The translations under genes were made by a program, and so were the position numbers. A model generated the notes under the pieces. The model made no database searches and was not told the DNA's origin. It saw nothing but the letters and a program-made list of their open reading frames with translations. A DNA stretch of 64,000 bases, from assembly GCA_003963245.1 (NCBI GenBank), contig RXJX01000007.1, forward strand, positions 1 through 64,000, given 5' to 3'. Of this stretch, positions 34,437 to 43,048 are shown piece by piece (the first letter of the stretch is position 1; the number at the start of each line of letters is the position of its first letter). Source of the DNA: Neisseriaceae bacterium. Lineage in GTDB: Bacteria; Pseudomonadota; Gammaproteobacteria; Burkholderiales; UBA11063.

Positions 34437-35420
34437 ATGGTGAAAAAAATGACTAAAACTAGCCAACTTCCACAACATAAATTACTTGGAAATCTCGATA
34501 TTAAAAATATCCATTACCTTACAAAGTGGATGATTCTTGATAAACCAGAAAAGCTTGAAACAATAAAAAGATCCCAACTATACGCCGGTTATCCAGAGGG
34601 ATTTAACGATGTGTTTGACAGCCAGATAAAGATTGGTAACACAGAAAAAAGAAAAATTTCTCAGAGCGTTGCCAACAAAGATGTTCAGCTTAATGTATTA
34701 GAAGATTTACGAGGAAGTCAAAAAAAAGATTTTAATCGGGATAGTTATTATCTTGACGAGCTGAGTATCTTAATTGAACAGACACATGGGGCAAATATTG
34801 CTTGTTTTTCTGAGCTAAATCCGTTACTGTTGGAGTCAAACCATATGTGGGGGGTATATGGTAGTTGTGGCTATGGTATTGCATTAAAATACAAAATTGG
34901 AAGACTTAAACAGTGGATCGCGACTAATAAATACTATAATTCTAGTTTTTATGAGGTCGTATATTCCAATCAGGAAATAATAAATAATAAATTAAAGTGG
35001 CTCGAATCTATTTTAGAAATATTGGTGTTGGACAAATCGGATAAAAAAATTGAACGAGCTGTAAATTCTAGGATGGCGTTACTAACGTACAAGAGCCAAG
35101 AGTGGCAGTTTGAAAAAGAGTGGCGCTTTTTGAATTTATCTGAAGTTTTTACACCAAAAGATAATGAAAATACGGTCAATTATATACAACGAATTGAACA
35201 ATATAGACAAAATAAACATAATTGTCTATTTGATTTTATAAAACCAGATGAAATTATTTTTGGTTGGAATAATCATAAGAATCAAAATTGGGAAGCGTAT
35301 GCCTATACTGAACTTGAAAAATGGGCGAAAGACAACCACGTAAAATGCGTTTATTTAGATGATAAATTAAACTATGCAGAAAATAAATTTAAAACACGAC
35401 CAAAAAGGTTACCAGAATGA
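34437..35420 (+). CDS. DUF2971-family protein
   Basis: 327 aa from 34437 (an ATG at 34446 is equally possible; no clear ribosome-binding site). The pattern fits DUF2971: YAGYPEGFNDVFDSQ near residue 60, IACFSELNPLLLESNHMWGV then YGSCGYGIALKYKI in the middle, and KSQEWQFEKEWRFL further on. DUF2971 proteins have no settled function; they are common in accessory and defence-rich regions. The gene starts 3 bases after the remains of the AlbA_2 gene, so the two probably arrived together. Very low GC. A 16-codon ORF overlaps its stop. Confidence 0.82.
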   Translation: MVKKMTKTSQLPQHKLLGNLDIKNIHYLTKWMILDKPEKLETIKRSQLYAGYPEGFNDVFDSQIKIGNTEKRKISQSVANKDVQLNVLEDLRGSQKKDFNRDSYYLDELSILIEQTHGANIACFSELNPLLLESNHMWGVYGSCGYGIALKYKIGRLKQWIATNKYYNSSFYEVVYSNQEIINNKLKWLESILEILVLDKSDKKIERAVNSRMALLTYKSQEWQFEKEWRFLNLSEVFTPKDNENTVNYIQRIEQYRQNKHNCLFDFIKPDEIIFGWNNHKNQNWEAYAYTELEKWAKDNHVKCVYLDDKLNYAENKFKTRPKRLPE

Positions 35421-35467
35421 CAGAAAAATATAAATTACAGCAGGAAAATATAAATAGTATGGTTTAG
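35417..35467 (+). CDS. Truncated ORF overlapping the DUF2971 stop
   Basis: Sixteen codons (MTEKYKLQQENINSMV) starting with an ATGA overlap on the DUF2971 stop. Such overlaps mark translationally coupled operon partners, so this may be the head of a gene whose body was deleted. It could also be chance. The treR stop lies 13 bases further on, on the other strand. Confidence 0.3.
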   Translation: MTEKYKLQQENINSMV

Positions 35468-35480
35468 CAGGTCATCTTCA

Positions 35481-36188
35481 TCACCTACGGCGAACAAATT
35501 CGGTAAAAACAAATTTATCTGGGCGATGATGTGACTCAGTATATTCAAATAAAACGCCATCAGCAAGATAAACCCAATTTTTAACTACTACCACGCAATT
35601 AAACTGGCTGAGATCGAGATATTCCAGATCATAACTATTGGGAGCACAAACTTCTATACTTCTACGAGCAAAGCCGATTTTTAATTTTAACTCTGATTCA
35701 ATATAGTGATAGATAGATTTTTGGGCAATTTCCCGATTTAAACCCGTAATTAAATTGGTATTGAAATAATTGAGATCGGCAATAATTTTTTCGCCATTTA
35801 GCGTCCGCAAGCGGAGTAATTTTAAAAGCGGCGTTTCTGCCGCAAAACCTGTAACTGAAGCTAGTGGCGCATCACAAAGCAAATTTTCGTAAAGTGCGAC
35901 TTTGGTAGTAAACGTGCTACCGCTATCTTGATTGGCTTCGGCGAAACTAATCAGACTACCAAAAGAAAAAGTTATTTGCTCATGATCGAGGACAAATACA
36001 CCACGTCCATGCTGGGCATTGATTAATCCATCTTGCGCCAATAGTTCCAGCGCCTTGCGTAGTGTTCCACGGCTGCAGTTAAATTCCTGACAAAGCTGAT
36101 TTTCTGAAGGGATTTTGCTTCCTGCTGGTAAAGACTTGTTTGCAATTTTTTGTTTTAGTTCATTATAAATTAGTTCAAATTTTTTCAT
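35481..36188 (-). CDS. treR: GntR/UTRA-family repressor, probable TreR
   Basis: 235 aa. N-terminal GntR winged helix (IANKSLPAGSKIPSENQLCQ, then CSRGTLRKALELLAQDGLI), followed by a UTRA effector domain from about residue 75 (TPLLKLLRLRTLNGEKIIADLNYF, YIESELKLKIGFARRSIEV). Typical TreR size and layout; it would release DNA when trehalose-6-phosphate binds. It is separated from treBC by 2.2 kb holding the decayed and DUF2971 genes, all on the other strand, which suggests that they were inserted into a former treR-treBC locus. Confidence 0.86.
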   Translation of the reverse strand: MKKFELIYNELKQKIANKSLPAGSKIPSENQLCQEFNCSRGTLRKALELLAQDGLINAQHGRGVFVLDHEQITFSFGSLISFAEANQDSGSTFTTKVALYENLLCDAPLASVTGFAAETPLLKLLRLRTLNGEKIIADLNYFNTNLITGLNREIAQKSIYHYIESELKLKIGFARRSIEVCAPNSYDLEYLDLSQFNCVVVVKNWVYLADGVLFEYTESHHRPDKFVFTEFVRRR

Positions 36189-36343
36189 TGGGGTTCACCA
36201 GCAATCATTCTATTTTCAACGTATAAGCCATATTTTACCAGCTCTAATTAACGAATGCTGAAATTGCTGTATAAGTTGCCCGAAAGGTATTCTGTCATCT
36301 ATGATAAAATCTGAGGATTATTTATTTTTCAGGAATTATTACA

Positions 36344-37534
36344 ATGAGTAGCCGTTATTCGCACAAAAAACTTGCTGACGCAGGTAATGCCACCCGCAAT
36401 ATTCATTTCGGTATTGAGCCAGATCCGGTAACTGGAGCAATTTTACCTCCGATTTATCAAACAGCAACTTACGCGCAAGAAGCAGTGGGAGTGAATAAAG
36501 GGCATACTTATACTCGTTCATCAAATCCAACTGTTGCTACACTTGAGAAAAAATTAGCGGGGATTGAATATGCCGCTGGTGCAGTGGCTTTTGCAACTGG
36601 TTTAGCCGCGACAACGACATTAATCATGAGTTTGTTAGAGCAGGGTGATCACATCGTTTGTTCAGATGTGGTATTTGGCGGTACGGTACGTTTAGTTGAT
36701 ACGGTGTTTAACAAGTTTGGAATTAGCATTAGTTATATTGATGCAGCTAATCCTGAAAATATTGCTCAGGCAATCCAAGAAAATACCAAAATGATATTTT
36801 TGGAAACTCCAGCGAATCCAACGCTTAAACTCAATGATATTGCAGCAATCAGTAAAATTGCTCATGCAAAAAATATTCCGGTTGTAGTTGATAATACGTT
36901 TCTTACTGGGATTTTGCAACGCCCGCTGGAATTAGGCGCTGATATTATTCTTTATTCAACAACGAAATATATTGACGGACATAATGCAACTGTCGGTGGT
37001 GCATTACTTAGTAATAATAAAAAATATCTTGAAGATTTTGATTATAACCGTAAAAACATCGGAAATATTCAAGCGCCAATGGATGCGTGGTTAACAATGC
37101 AGGGAATTAAAACTCTTGATCTACGCGTGAAACAACACTCGCGAAATGCGCAAGCTGTTGCTGAATTTTTAGAGCAACACCCACAAGTTAGTAAAGTTTA
37201 TTATCCTGGCTTGGCGTCGTTTGCGCAAAAAAAATTGGCAGCAACGCAGCACCGTGGTGGTTTTCATGGTGGAATGCTGGCATTTGAAGTGGTTGGTGGT
37301 TACGAGCACGCCTTACATGTAATGAATAGTGTAGTTTTATGTACCTTAGCGGAATCGTTGGGTGCAACAGAAACGATTATTACTCATCCAGCTTCAATGA
37401 CGCATGTCATGATGGCTGCTGAACAGCGCTTGGCAATTGGGGTTAGTGATGGTTTGATTCGTTTCTCAGTAGGATTAGAAGATCCTGAGGATATCATACG
37501 TGATCTAGAGCAAGCTCTGGCGTGGAACAAATAA
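36344..37534 (+). CDS. Cys/Met-metabolism PLP enzyme (cystathionine gamma-synthase / gamma-lyase family)
   Basis: 396 aa, fold type I PLP enzyme. Lys208 in LYSTTKYIDGHNATVGG carries the PLP; YTRSSNPTVATLEKKLAGIE, GDHIVCSDVVFGGT, VVDNTFLTG and SLGATETIITHPASMTH are family motifs. Members act as cystathionine gamma-synthase, cystathionine gamma-lyase, O-acylhomoserine sulfhydrylase or methionine gamma-lyase; sequence by eye does not decide. Two transporter genes follow at 15 and 14-23 bases, so amino-acid turnover with import/export is likely. AGGAATT precedes the ATG. Confidence 0.9.
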   Translation: MSSRYSHKKLADAGNATRNIHFGIEPDPVTGAILPPIYQTATYAQEAVGVNKGHTYTRSSNPTVATLEKKLAGIEYAAGAVAFATGLAATTTLIMSLLEQGDHIVCSDVVFGGTVRLVDTVFNKFGISISYIDAANPENIAQAIQENTKMIFLETPANPTLKLNDIAAISKIAHAKNIPVVVDNTFLTGILQRPLELGADIILYSTTKYIDGHNATVGGALLSNNKKYLEDFDYNRKNIGNIQAPMDAWLTMQGIKTLDLRVKQHSRNAQAVAEFLEQHPQVSKVYYPGLASFAQKKLAATQHRGGFHGGMLAFEVVGGYEHALHVMNSVVLCTLAESLGATETIITHPASMTHVMMAAEQRLAIGVSDGLIRFSVGLEDPEDIIRDLEQALAWNK

Positions 37535-37549
37535 TTAGAAAGCAGATAC

Positions 37550-38821
37550 ATGACTCAAAATAGTAAGCTAAATAGTGAGCAGAAAAAAGTAATTATGCTC
37601 TCTTCGATGGGAGGGATGCTTGAATTTTATGATTTTACAATTTATGGTTTGTTTGCGGTATATTTTGCTGGACAGTTTTTCCCAAGCCATAATAGTTTTA
37701 TCTCAATAATTGCCAGTTATTCGATATTTGTTGTTGGCTATATTGTGCGCCCGTTGGGTGGAATTTTATTTAGTCATATTGGTGATGAGTGGGGGCGTAA
37801 GAAAGTCTTGATTTTAACTATGGTTCTTATGGGTGTTGCTTCGCTTGGGATGGGTATTCTACCAACCTACGATCAAATAGGTATTTATGCACCAGCTTTG
37901 ATGCTCCTTTTTCGGGTGATTCAAGGTCTGGCAATTGGTGGGGAATTACCAAGTATGATCGTCTATGTTTCGGAATCAATGCCAGAGAAGCGTGGTTTTG
38001 CCATGGGTGGTGTATTTAGTGGAACTGTTGCGGGGTTGATCCCGGGAATGTTGATTAATCTGGCAATTGTTCATCACCTTACTACCTCACAAATAAATAA
38101 TTTTGGTTGGCGGATTCCATTTATTCTCGGTGGTTTTTTATGCTTTGTTGCTTATCGAGTACGTAAAGAGCTTCACGAGACGAATGCTTTTAAACATATC
38201 CGACAACATAATGGTGTACCCTTTCTTGAATTATTAAAAAATCACTTTGGCAAAGTAATTATTGGTTCAGGTTTAACCGCAATTATGGCAACGCCGATTG
38301 TTTTGGTGATTATATTTATGCCAACCTATCTGGCTAAGATTGTTAAACTTAATCCGCTTCTAATCAGTAACGCTGTTTTGATTGCTTCAGTGGTGAGCGT
38401 TGTAGCAATTTACATTATGGGCTTATTGGCACAAAAGTATAATGTGTTTAAACTAATGCGTGCTTGTTTGGTTGGAATTATCATAGCTGCTGCAATTTGT
38501 TATTATTTGATTGGTATCGGCAGTAATCTGGTAGTAGCGTTAGCTATCTTTGCCGTATTTCAGGGGTTTTTAGTTACCTTACCACCAATTTTGCTGAGTT
38601 ATTTATTTCCAGCCAATATTCGTTTAACTGGAGTAGCATTATCTTATAATATTAGTTTTGTGATATTTGGTGGTGTAACGCCGCTGTTTATAACTAGCAT
38701 GATTGAAAAAACTGGCTGGGTATTTTTAACTCCAGTATTGGCATTGGTTGTTACTGCCATTTTTGCTGGATGGGCTTTATGGCAAAGCCATCGGGTTATT
38801 AACCTAGCAGCAACTGATTAA
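37550..38821 (+). CDS. MFS transporter, metabolite:H+ symporter (ProP-like) group
   Basis: 423 aa, 12 predicted membrane helices. Starts with MLEFYDFTIYGLFA, as MHS-family members (ProP, KgtP, ShiA) do, then GGILFSHIGDEWGRKK (loop 2-3 motif) and FRVIQGLAIGGELPS in helix 4. The loop after helix 6 (VRKELHETNAF) also fits. These porters import proline/betaine, dicarboxylates or aromatic acids. The operon with a Cys/Met enzyme points to an amino-acid-related substrate (inference). Confidence 0.88.
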   Translation: MTQNSKLNSEQKKVIMLSSMGGMLEFYDFTIYGLFAVYFAGQFFPSHNSFISIIASYSIFVVGYIVRPLGGILFSHIGDEWGRKKVLILTMVLMGVASLGMGILPTYDQIGIYAPALMLLFRVIQGLAIGGELPSMIVYVSESMPEKRGFAMGGVFSGTVAGLIPGMLINLAIVHHLTTSQINNFGWRIPFILGGFLCFVAYRVRKELHETNAFKHIRQHNGVPFLELLKNHFGKVIIGSGLTAIMATPIVLVIIFMPTYLAKIVKLNPLLISNAVLIASVVSVVAIYIMGLLAQKYNVFKLMRACLVGIIIAAAICYYLIGIGSNLVVALAIFAVFQGFLVTLPPILLSYLFPANIRLTGVALSYNISFVIFGGVTPLFITSMIEKTGWVFLTPVLALVVTAIFAGWALWQSHRVINLAATD

Positions 38822-38844
38822 GCTTTTTTATATAAGTGGGAACA

Positions 38845-39717
38845 ATGCTCTTTAGATCATTAACTTTGTTATTTCTGGCGCAGTTATGTGTAGGGTTTAG
38901 TATTGTTTTATCCAAAGGCATTGTCGATCACCATAGTCCTTTATTACTCTTAACTGTTCGGTTTACTGTCTCCGCTTTGATTATGTATGCGGTGAGTAAA
39001 AACGCTACTTGCGGTTCTCCTTTGCGAATTAGTTTAAGCAAGATTGATTGGGTAGTCTTGCTTAGTGAAAGCCTTGGCGCTGGAGTACTATTTAATTTCA
39101 TTATGCTAAGCGGACTTCATTTTACCAATGCTAATAGTGCGGGCTTAATTACCAGTCTGCTACCTGCGGTTATAATTTTAGTTAATGTTCTTTTCTTCAA
39201 ACAGCTACTTAATCGCAAAATAATTATTTCCTTGTCTATTGCGGTGCTGGGATTAATTATGATTAATCTAAGTGCTCCTGAAGGTAACGTACACAATGCT
39301 TTGTTGGGTAATTTACTGGTGTTTCTAGCTCTAATTCCGGATAGTTTGTACTATGTTTTAAGTAAGTCTCACCCTCTTAAATTAAGCCTTAACCATAAGG
39401 TTTTTTGGCTGAATGCACTTAATTTACCATTTTTATATGTTGCTATTTATTTTTTACCTGATGGCAGTTGGGCGGCGCTGACTATCCATGACTATATGCT
39501 GATGATTGCCATCGGTGTGACTTCGGTATTGTTTTTTGTCTTTTGGCAATTGGGCAGTAAAGGTGTTGATGCTACCTATGCCGCTTTAGCTACGGCATTC
39601 ATGCCATTAGGTACGGTAATTTTGGCATGGATAATCTTAGGTGAGGGATTGGGCATGATGAAAATGCTTGGCATGGTTATGGTAATGTTCTCAATCGTTT
39701 TTTATGCTCGTAAATAA
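38845..39717 (+). CDS. DMT-superfamily (EamA) transporter
   Basis: 290 aa from the ATG at 38845, which GTGGGA precedes at normal distance; the GTG at 38836 is unlikely. Ten predicted helices in two EamA halves: LRFTVSA-type segment (LLLTVRFTVSALIMY), GLHFTNANSAGLITSLLPAVI, then FMPLGTVILAWIILGEGLGM. EamA proteins often export amino acids or their derivatives. Third gene of the operon with the PLP enzyme and an MHS porter. Confidence 0.86.
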   Translation: MLFRSLTLLFLAQLCVGFSIVLSKGIVDHHSPLLLLTVRFTVSALIMYAVSKNATCGSPLRISLSKIDWVVLLSESLGAGVLFNFIMLSGLHFTNANSAGLITSLLPAVIILVNVLFFKQLLNRKIIISLSIAVLGLIMINLSAPEGNVHNALLGNLLVFLALIPDSLYYVLSKSHPLKLSLNHKVFWLNALNLPFLYVAIYFLPDGSWAALTIHDYMLMIAIGVTSVLFFVFWQLGSKGVDATYAALATAFMPLGTVILAWIILGEGLGMMKMLGMVMVMFSIVFYARK

Positions 39718-39771
39718 TATTAAGAACAGCGAAGAGAGCAATATCATAAACTATGGATAATTTTATAAATC

Positions 39772-39805
39772 TAGGTAACGGTATTTAAAAATAGCCAGTT
39801 ACCTA
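39772..39805. terminator. Possible bidirectional terminator
   Basis: TAGGTAAC and GTTACCTA enclose an inner GG/GCC pairing and an A/T-rich loop, in the 92-base gap between the convergent EamA and lolD genes. No long T-run, so moderate confidence only. Confidence 0.5.
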
Positions 39806-39809
39806 TTAT

Positions 39810-40496
39810 CTAAAAATTTGCGTTTAGCGCCCCATTATGCAAGGTATAAATTCTCTGCGTTTTAGCGGCAATTTCGCGATCATGGGTCACAATAATCAGA
39901 CTGGTTTTGAGTTCCTGCTGCAGTTCAAAGAAGATATCGAGTACCTGATGTGCCGTGGTATTATCCAGATTTCCAGTTGGCTCATCGGCAAAAACAATTT
40001 TAGGTTTGTTAACGACTGCCCGCGCAATTGCCACCCGTTGACGCTCTCCGCCAGACAATTGATTAGGATAATGCTCTAGTCGTTTGCCCAGTCCAATTCG
40101 CTGTAAAATATATTCAGCATACTCACGCGTTTCTTTGCTTTCCATTCCACCGATAAGTAAGGGCATCATCGTATTTTCCAGCGCGGTAAACTCCGGCAAT
40201 AAATGGTGGAACTGATAAATAAATCCCAGATGCTTATTGCGCAAGGCGCAAAGTTGGTTTTGGTTAAGGCTAGTTAATTCTTCGCCACAAACAATTACTC
40301 GTCCATCAGAAGCGCTATCTAAACCAGCTAATATTTGTAATAGTGAAGTTTTACCACTTCCTGAACTACCGACGATACTAACGGTTTCACTATCACTTAC
40401 TTCAAAACTAACGTTTTTAAAGATTTCCAGAGGCGCAGCATCAACCTGATTAAATGATTTTGCCAGATTGCGACAACTTAGTAAAATATTACTCAT
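39810..40496 (-). CDS. lolD: Lipoprotein-releasing ABC transporter ATPase
   Basis: About 228 aa from the ATG at 40496, chosen because a GGAGG site stands 9-13 bases before it and because LolD proteins begin close to the first beta strand (LLSCRNLAKSF). Walker A GSSGSGKTSL, Q-loop YQFHHLLPEFTALEN, signature LSGGERQRVAIARA, Walker B IVFADEPTGNLD, H-loop IVTHDRE. It powers release of lipoproteins from the inner membrane to LolA. Overlaps the preceding lolC/E gene by 8 bases. Confidence 0.95.
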   Translation of the reverse strand: MSNILLSCRNLAKSFNQVDAAPLEIFKNVSFEVSDSETVSIVGSSGSGKTSLLQILAGLDSASDGRVIVCGEELTSLNQNQLCALRNKHLGFIYQFHHLLPEFTALENTMMPLLIGGMESKETREYAEYILQRIGLGKRLEHYPNQLSGGERQRVAIARAVVNKPKIVFADEPTGNLDNTTAHQVLDIFFELQQELKTSLIIVTHDREIAAKTQRIYTLHNGALNANF

Positions 40497-41736
40497 AACG
40501 TAATGCCTCCGCAGGGTTGATCTTGGCTGCCGAGCGACTCGGATAAATTGTGGCAAAGACACTTAGTAAAATTGAAACACTGAAAATAGTAAAGACGTCG
40601 CTAAATTCAACTTGCGAGGGCAAATAATCAATAAAGTATACCGCGCCAGGAATTAACTTAGTATGAGTTAATAGCTCTATTCCATGAACAATATCACCAA
40701 CTGTGAGTGCCAAAATGACCCCAAGAATTGTTCCACTAAGAGTACCGATAATTCCGGAAATTCCGCCTTGTAGCATAAAAATTTTCATAATATTTTTTTC
40801 TGAAGCACCCATGGTACGCAAGATTGCGATATCGCTTTTTTTATCATTAACTGTCATTACCAGAGTTGAAACCAAATTAAAAGCAGCAACTGCAACGATC
40901 AGAGTTAAGATTACAAACATCATTTTTTTCTCCATTGCGACAGCTGAGAAATAATTAGCATGCTGATCTATCCAATCCTGAACGATATATTGACCAGGTA
41001 ATATGTCGTAGAGCTGTTGCTTGATAGTCTGAGTTTGCATTACATCGTTTACTTTTAAACGGATTCCGGTAACACTGTCTGGTGTTTTAAAGAGCAATTG
41101 CGCCTGTTTTAAGCCGATATAAGCGAGCGAACCATCATATTCTGCCATATGAGTATCAAAGATTCCTGAGACTGTAAATTGCTTAAGTCGGGGAACCATT
41201 CCCGCAGGAGTAATTTGACCATCAGGAGTAATGATCGTTATTTTATCACCGATACCAACGCCTAGTTGTCGCGCTAAATCTTTACCTATAACGGTATTAA
41301 AGGTGCTTGATTCCAGTGAAGCAAAACTACCTTGACTAATGCTTTTGGCAATGTCATCTACTTTGGGCTCGTAGCTAGCATCAACGCCGCGAATCAATAC
41401 ACCACCCACGCTTCCATCAAATGAAATTAATCCCTGACCATCAATATATGGCGCATATGCCAAGATATTCTTATCTTGAAGACTTATTTCACCAATCTGC
41501 TGCCAATTAGGTATTGAATTATCTGCGGAAAGTATTTGCATATGTGCAGAAACACCAATAATTTTACTGCGGATTTCACGCTGAAACCCATTCATTACTG
41601 ATAGTACGGTAATTAAGGCAGCTACCCCAAGTGCAATACCGATGATTGATACCAGAGAAATAAATGATACAAAACTATTTTTCTGCTTGGCGCGTAAATA
41701 ACGCATTCCAACCATAAGTTCAAATTTACTAAACAT
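40489..41736 (-). CDS. lolC: Lipoprotein-releasing system permease (LolC/LolE family)
   Basis: About 415 aa from the ATG at 41736 (MFSKFELMVGMRYLRAKQ is the canonical start). Four membrane helices: one at about 25-47 (ISLVSIIGIALGVAALITVL) and three after 270, with a large periplasmic domain between. FQREIRSKIIG and ATIYPSRSAAKINPAEALRYE are family signatures. Only one permease gene is seen beside lolD, so it may work as a homodimer, as reported for LolF-type systems; a second copy elsewhere cannot be excluded. Confidence 0.93.
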   Translation of the reverse strand: MFSKFELMVGMRYLRAKQKNSFVSFISLVSIIGIALGVAALITVLSVMNGFQREIRSKIIGVSAHMQILSADNSIPNWQQIGEISLQDKNILAYAPYIDGQGLISFDGSVGGVLIRGVDASYEPKVDDIAKSISQGSFASLESSTFNTVIGKDLARQLGVGIGDKITIITPDGQITPAGMVPRLKQFTVSGIFDTHMAEYDGSLAYIGLKQAQLLFKTPDSVTGIRLKVNDVMQTQTIKQQLYDILPGQYIVQDWIDQHANYFSAVAMEKKMMFVILTLIVAVAAFNLVSTLVMTVNDKKSDIAILRTMGASEKNIMKIFMLQGGISGIIGTLSGTILGVILALTVGDIVHGIELLTHTKLIPGAVYFIDYLPSQVEFSDVFTIFSVSILLSVFATIYPSRSAAKINPAEALRYE

Positions 41737-41953
41737 TATTATCCTTGTAGGGGTTTTCGAGATTTTCAATCATTGTGATTAAAAATGATTTAATTTGTGC
41801 TGAATCAACATCCATAAAAAGCGCATCTTCATAAGCATCCTGAATTGCTTGCTGAAGCTCTTCAATATTTTCACGCATAACCTTGACTTTTTCGGTACAG
41901 GATACAATTTCTCCATTCGAACGGTGCCAGATTGGAAGATGTAATTTCTTCAT
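41729..41953 (-). CDS. Small conserved-looking protein of unknown function
   Basis: 74 aa, acidic and mostly helical. It starts MKKLHLPIWHRSNGEIVSCT and continues with EKVKVMRENIEELQQAIQDA, a likely amphipathic helix. I believe similar small proteins occur in other betaproteobacteria but cannot check. The stop overlaps the lolC start by 8 bases and the start is 5 bases after the NlpC/P60 gene, so it is a real operon member by spacing. Confidence 0.7.
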   Translation of the reverse strand: MKKLHLPIWHRSNGEIVSCTEKVKVMRENIEELQQAIQDAYEDALFMDVDSAQIKSFLITMIENLENPYKDNNV

Positions 41954-41958
41954 GGTGT

Positions 41959-42810
41959 TTAATGCTTTTTCTTCTTTTTGGAAGATTTACCAGTGCTATT
42001 AGATTTACCTGTTGACTTTGTCTTGCTAGTTTTTCTGCTACTGTGCGCACCATGGCGTGAGCGTCCACGGTGACGGGCAGAGCTACTTCTTCCGCCTCCT
42101 CCGCTTGGTAACGCTTCGTCTCGTACATCCTGATAATTTTCTAAAGTAGAATTACCATTGTCATCGGAGTTTTCTTGTACTACACGCTTTGCACCAACAT
42201 AATGCTTAATCCAATAGCCACTAAGGTCAGTGATTTGAATATTTTCACCTGTACGGGGCGATTGAATAAATTTATTATTACCCAGATACATCCCAATATG
42301 CGAAATTCTGCCACCACCCATGGTTTTAAAGAAAATTAAATCTCCTGGTTGTAATTCGTTGATGCTTACGCGCTTACCAACTTTAGCCATCTCTGCAGCT
42401 GTTCGAGGTAGATTAATTCCCAGAGATTTTTTGAATACATAACGAACAAAGCCACTACAGTCCATCCCTGTATCTGGGGTATTACCACCCCATTTGTAAG
42501 CAATTCCCATTAGACTAACAGATTGTAACAGCATATTAGTTATAGCATCTTGCGACTGTTTAGTTGTCATTGTCGCTTGGCTATTTCTACTATTGCCACT
42601 ATTGTTATTATTACTATAGTAGTTATTATCAATATCGTTATTATTATTGCTGCTATTATTGCTGCTATTATTGCTAGGGGTAGATTTAGCTATTGCCGAA
42701 ATTGGGTCACTTGCATCATTATTGTCATCAGCAAAAACAGTGCTAATGCTAAAAAGGGTAAACACTCCCAGAATTAATCCGGTTAGCGTTTTTTTTGAGT
42801 ATTGTTTCAT
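41959..42810 (-). CDS. NlpC/P60 (C40) cell-wall peptidase
   Basis: 283 aa. Signal peptide with cleavage near residue 27 (STVFA-DD). Residues 45-75 are a poly-Asn/Ser tract. The peptidase domain (about 95-205) has catalytic Cys118 (GMDCSGFVRYVF) and His171 (RISHIGMYLGN). It would cut stem peptides of murein (Spr/MepS-like endopeptidase). The last 60 residues are rich in Ser, Lys, Arg and His (SGGGGRSSSARHRGRSRHG and a poly-Lys end), perhaps to bind the cell wall. Confidence 0.9.
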   Translation of the reverse strand: MKQYSKKTLTGLILGVFTLFSISTVFADDNNDASDPISAIAKSTPSNNSSNNSSNNNNDIDNNYYSNNNNSGNSRNSQATMTTKQSQDAITNMLLQSVSLMGIAYKWGGNTPDTGMDCSGFVRYVFKKSLGINLPRTAAEMAKVGKRVSINELQPGDLIFFKTMGGGRISHIGMYLGNNKFIQSPRTGENIQITDLSGYWIKHYVGAKRVVQENSDDNGNSTLENYQDVRDEALPSGGGGRSSSARHRGRSRHGAHSSRKTSKTKSTGKSNSTGKSSKKKKKH

Positions 42811-42995
42811 AAATCAAGCTTGTAAATAAAATCGATTACACTCTTATGCTTTTTGTTTTGGGTACTCTAAGTAATTGTGCCAAAATTATGGACACGGCGA
42901 GTATAGCTGGTGTAGTTGTATAAGTTGCATACCCTGACTTATTTCTGAGTATAGTTAACCCGTGATTTTCGCATATTTTGCGGTGTTACTTCAAT

Positions 42996-43026
42996 AAAAA
43001 AGCCGCCATCAATAGTGATAGCGGCT
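42996..43026 (-). terminator. glnA terminator
   Basis: Minus strand AGCCGC(T)ATCA...TGAT(G)GCGGCT hairpin followed by seven T. It lies 23 bases after the glnA stop. The rest of the gap up to 42811 holds nothing I recognise apart from the likely promoter of the NlpC/P60 operon. Confidence 0.88.
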
Positions 43027-43048
43027 AAAATTCGAATACTATGTACTA

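Noticed and set aside
42600..42680. Trinucleotide-like ATT/GTT run considered as a microsatellite or CRISPR-like repeat
   Set aside because: It is a codon tract for Asn/Ser in the NlpC/P60 protein with irregular units and no spacers.
42550..42829. Plus-strand frames rich in Ile/Leu/Val resembling membrane peptides
   Set aside because: They are the complement of the poly-Asn/Ser codon tract (AAT/AAC/AGC) in the NlpC/P60 gene, which reads as hydrophobic residues on the other strand.
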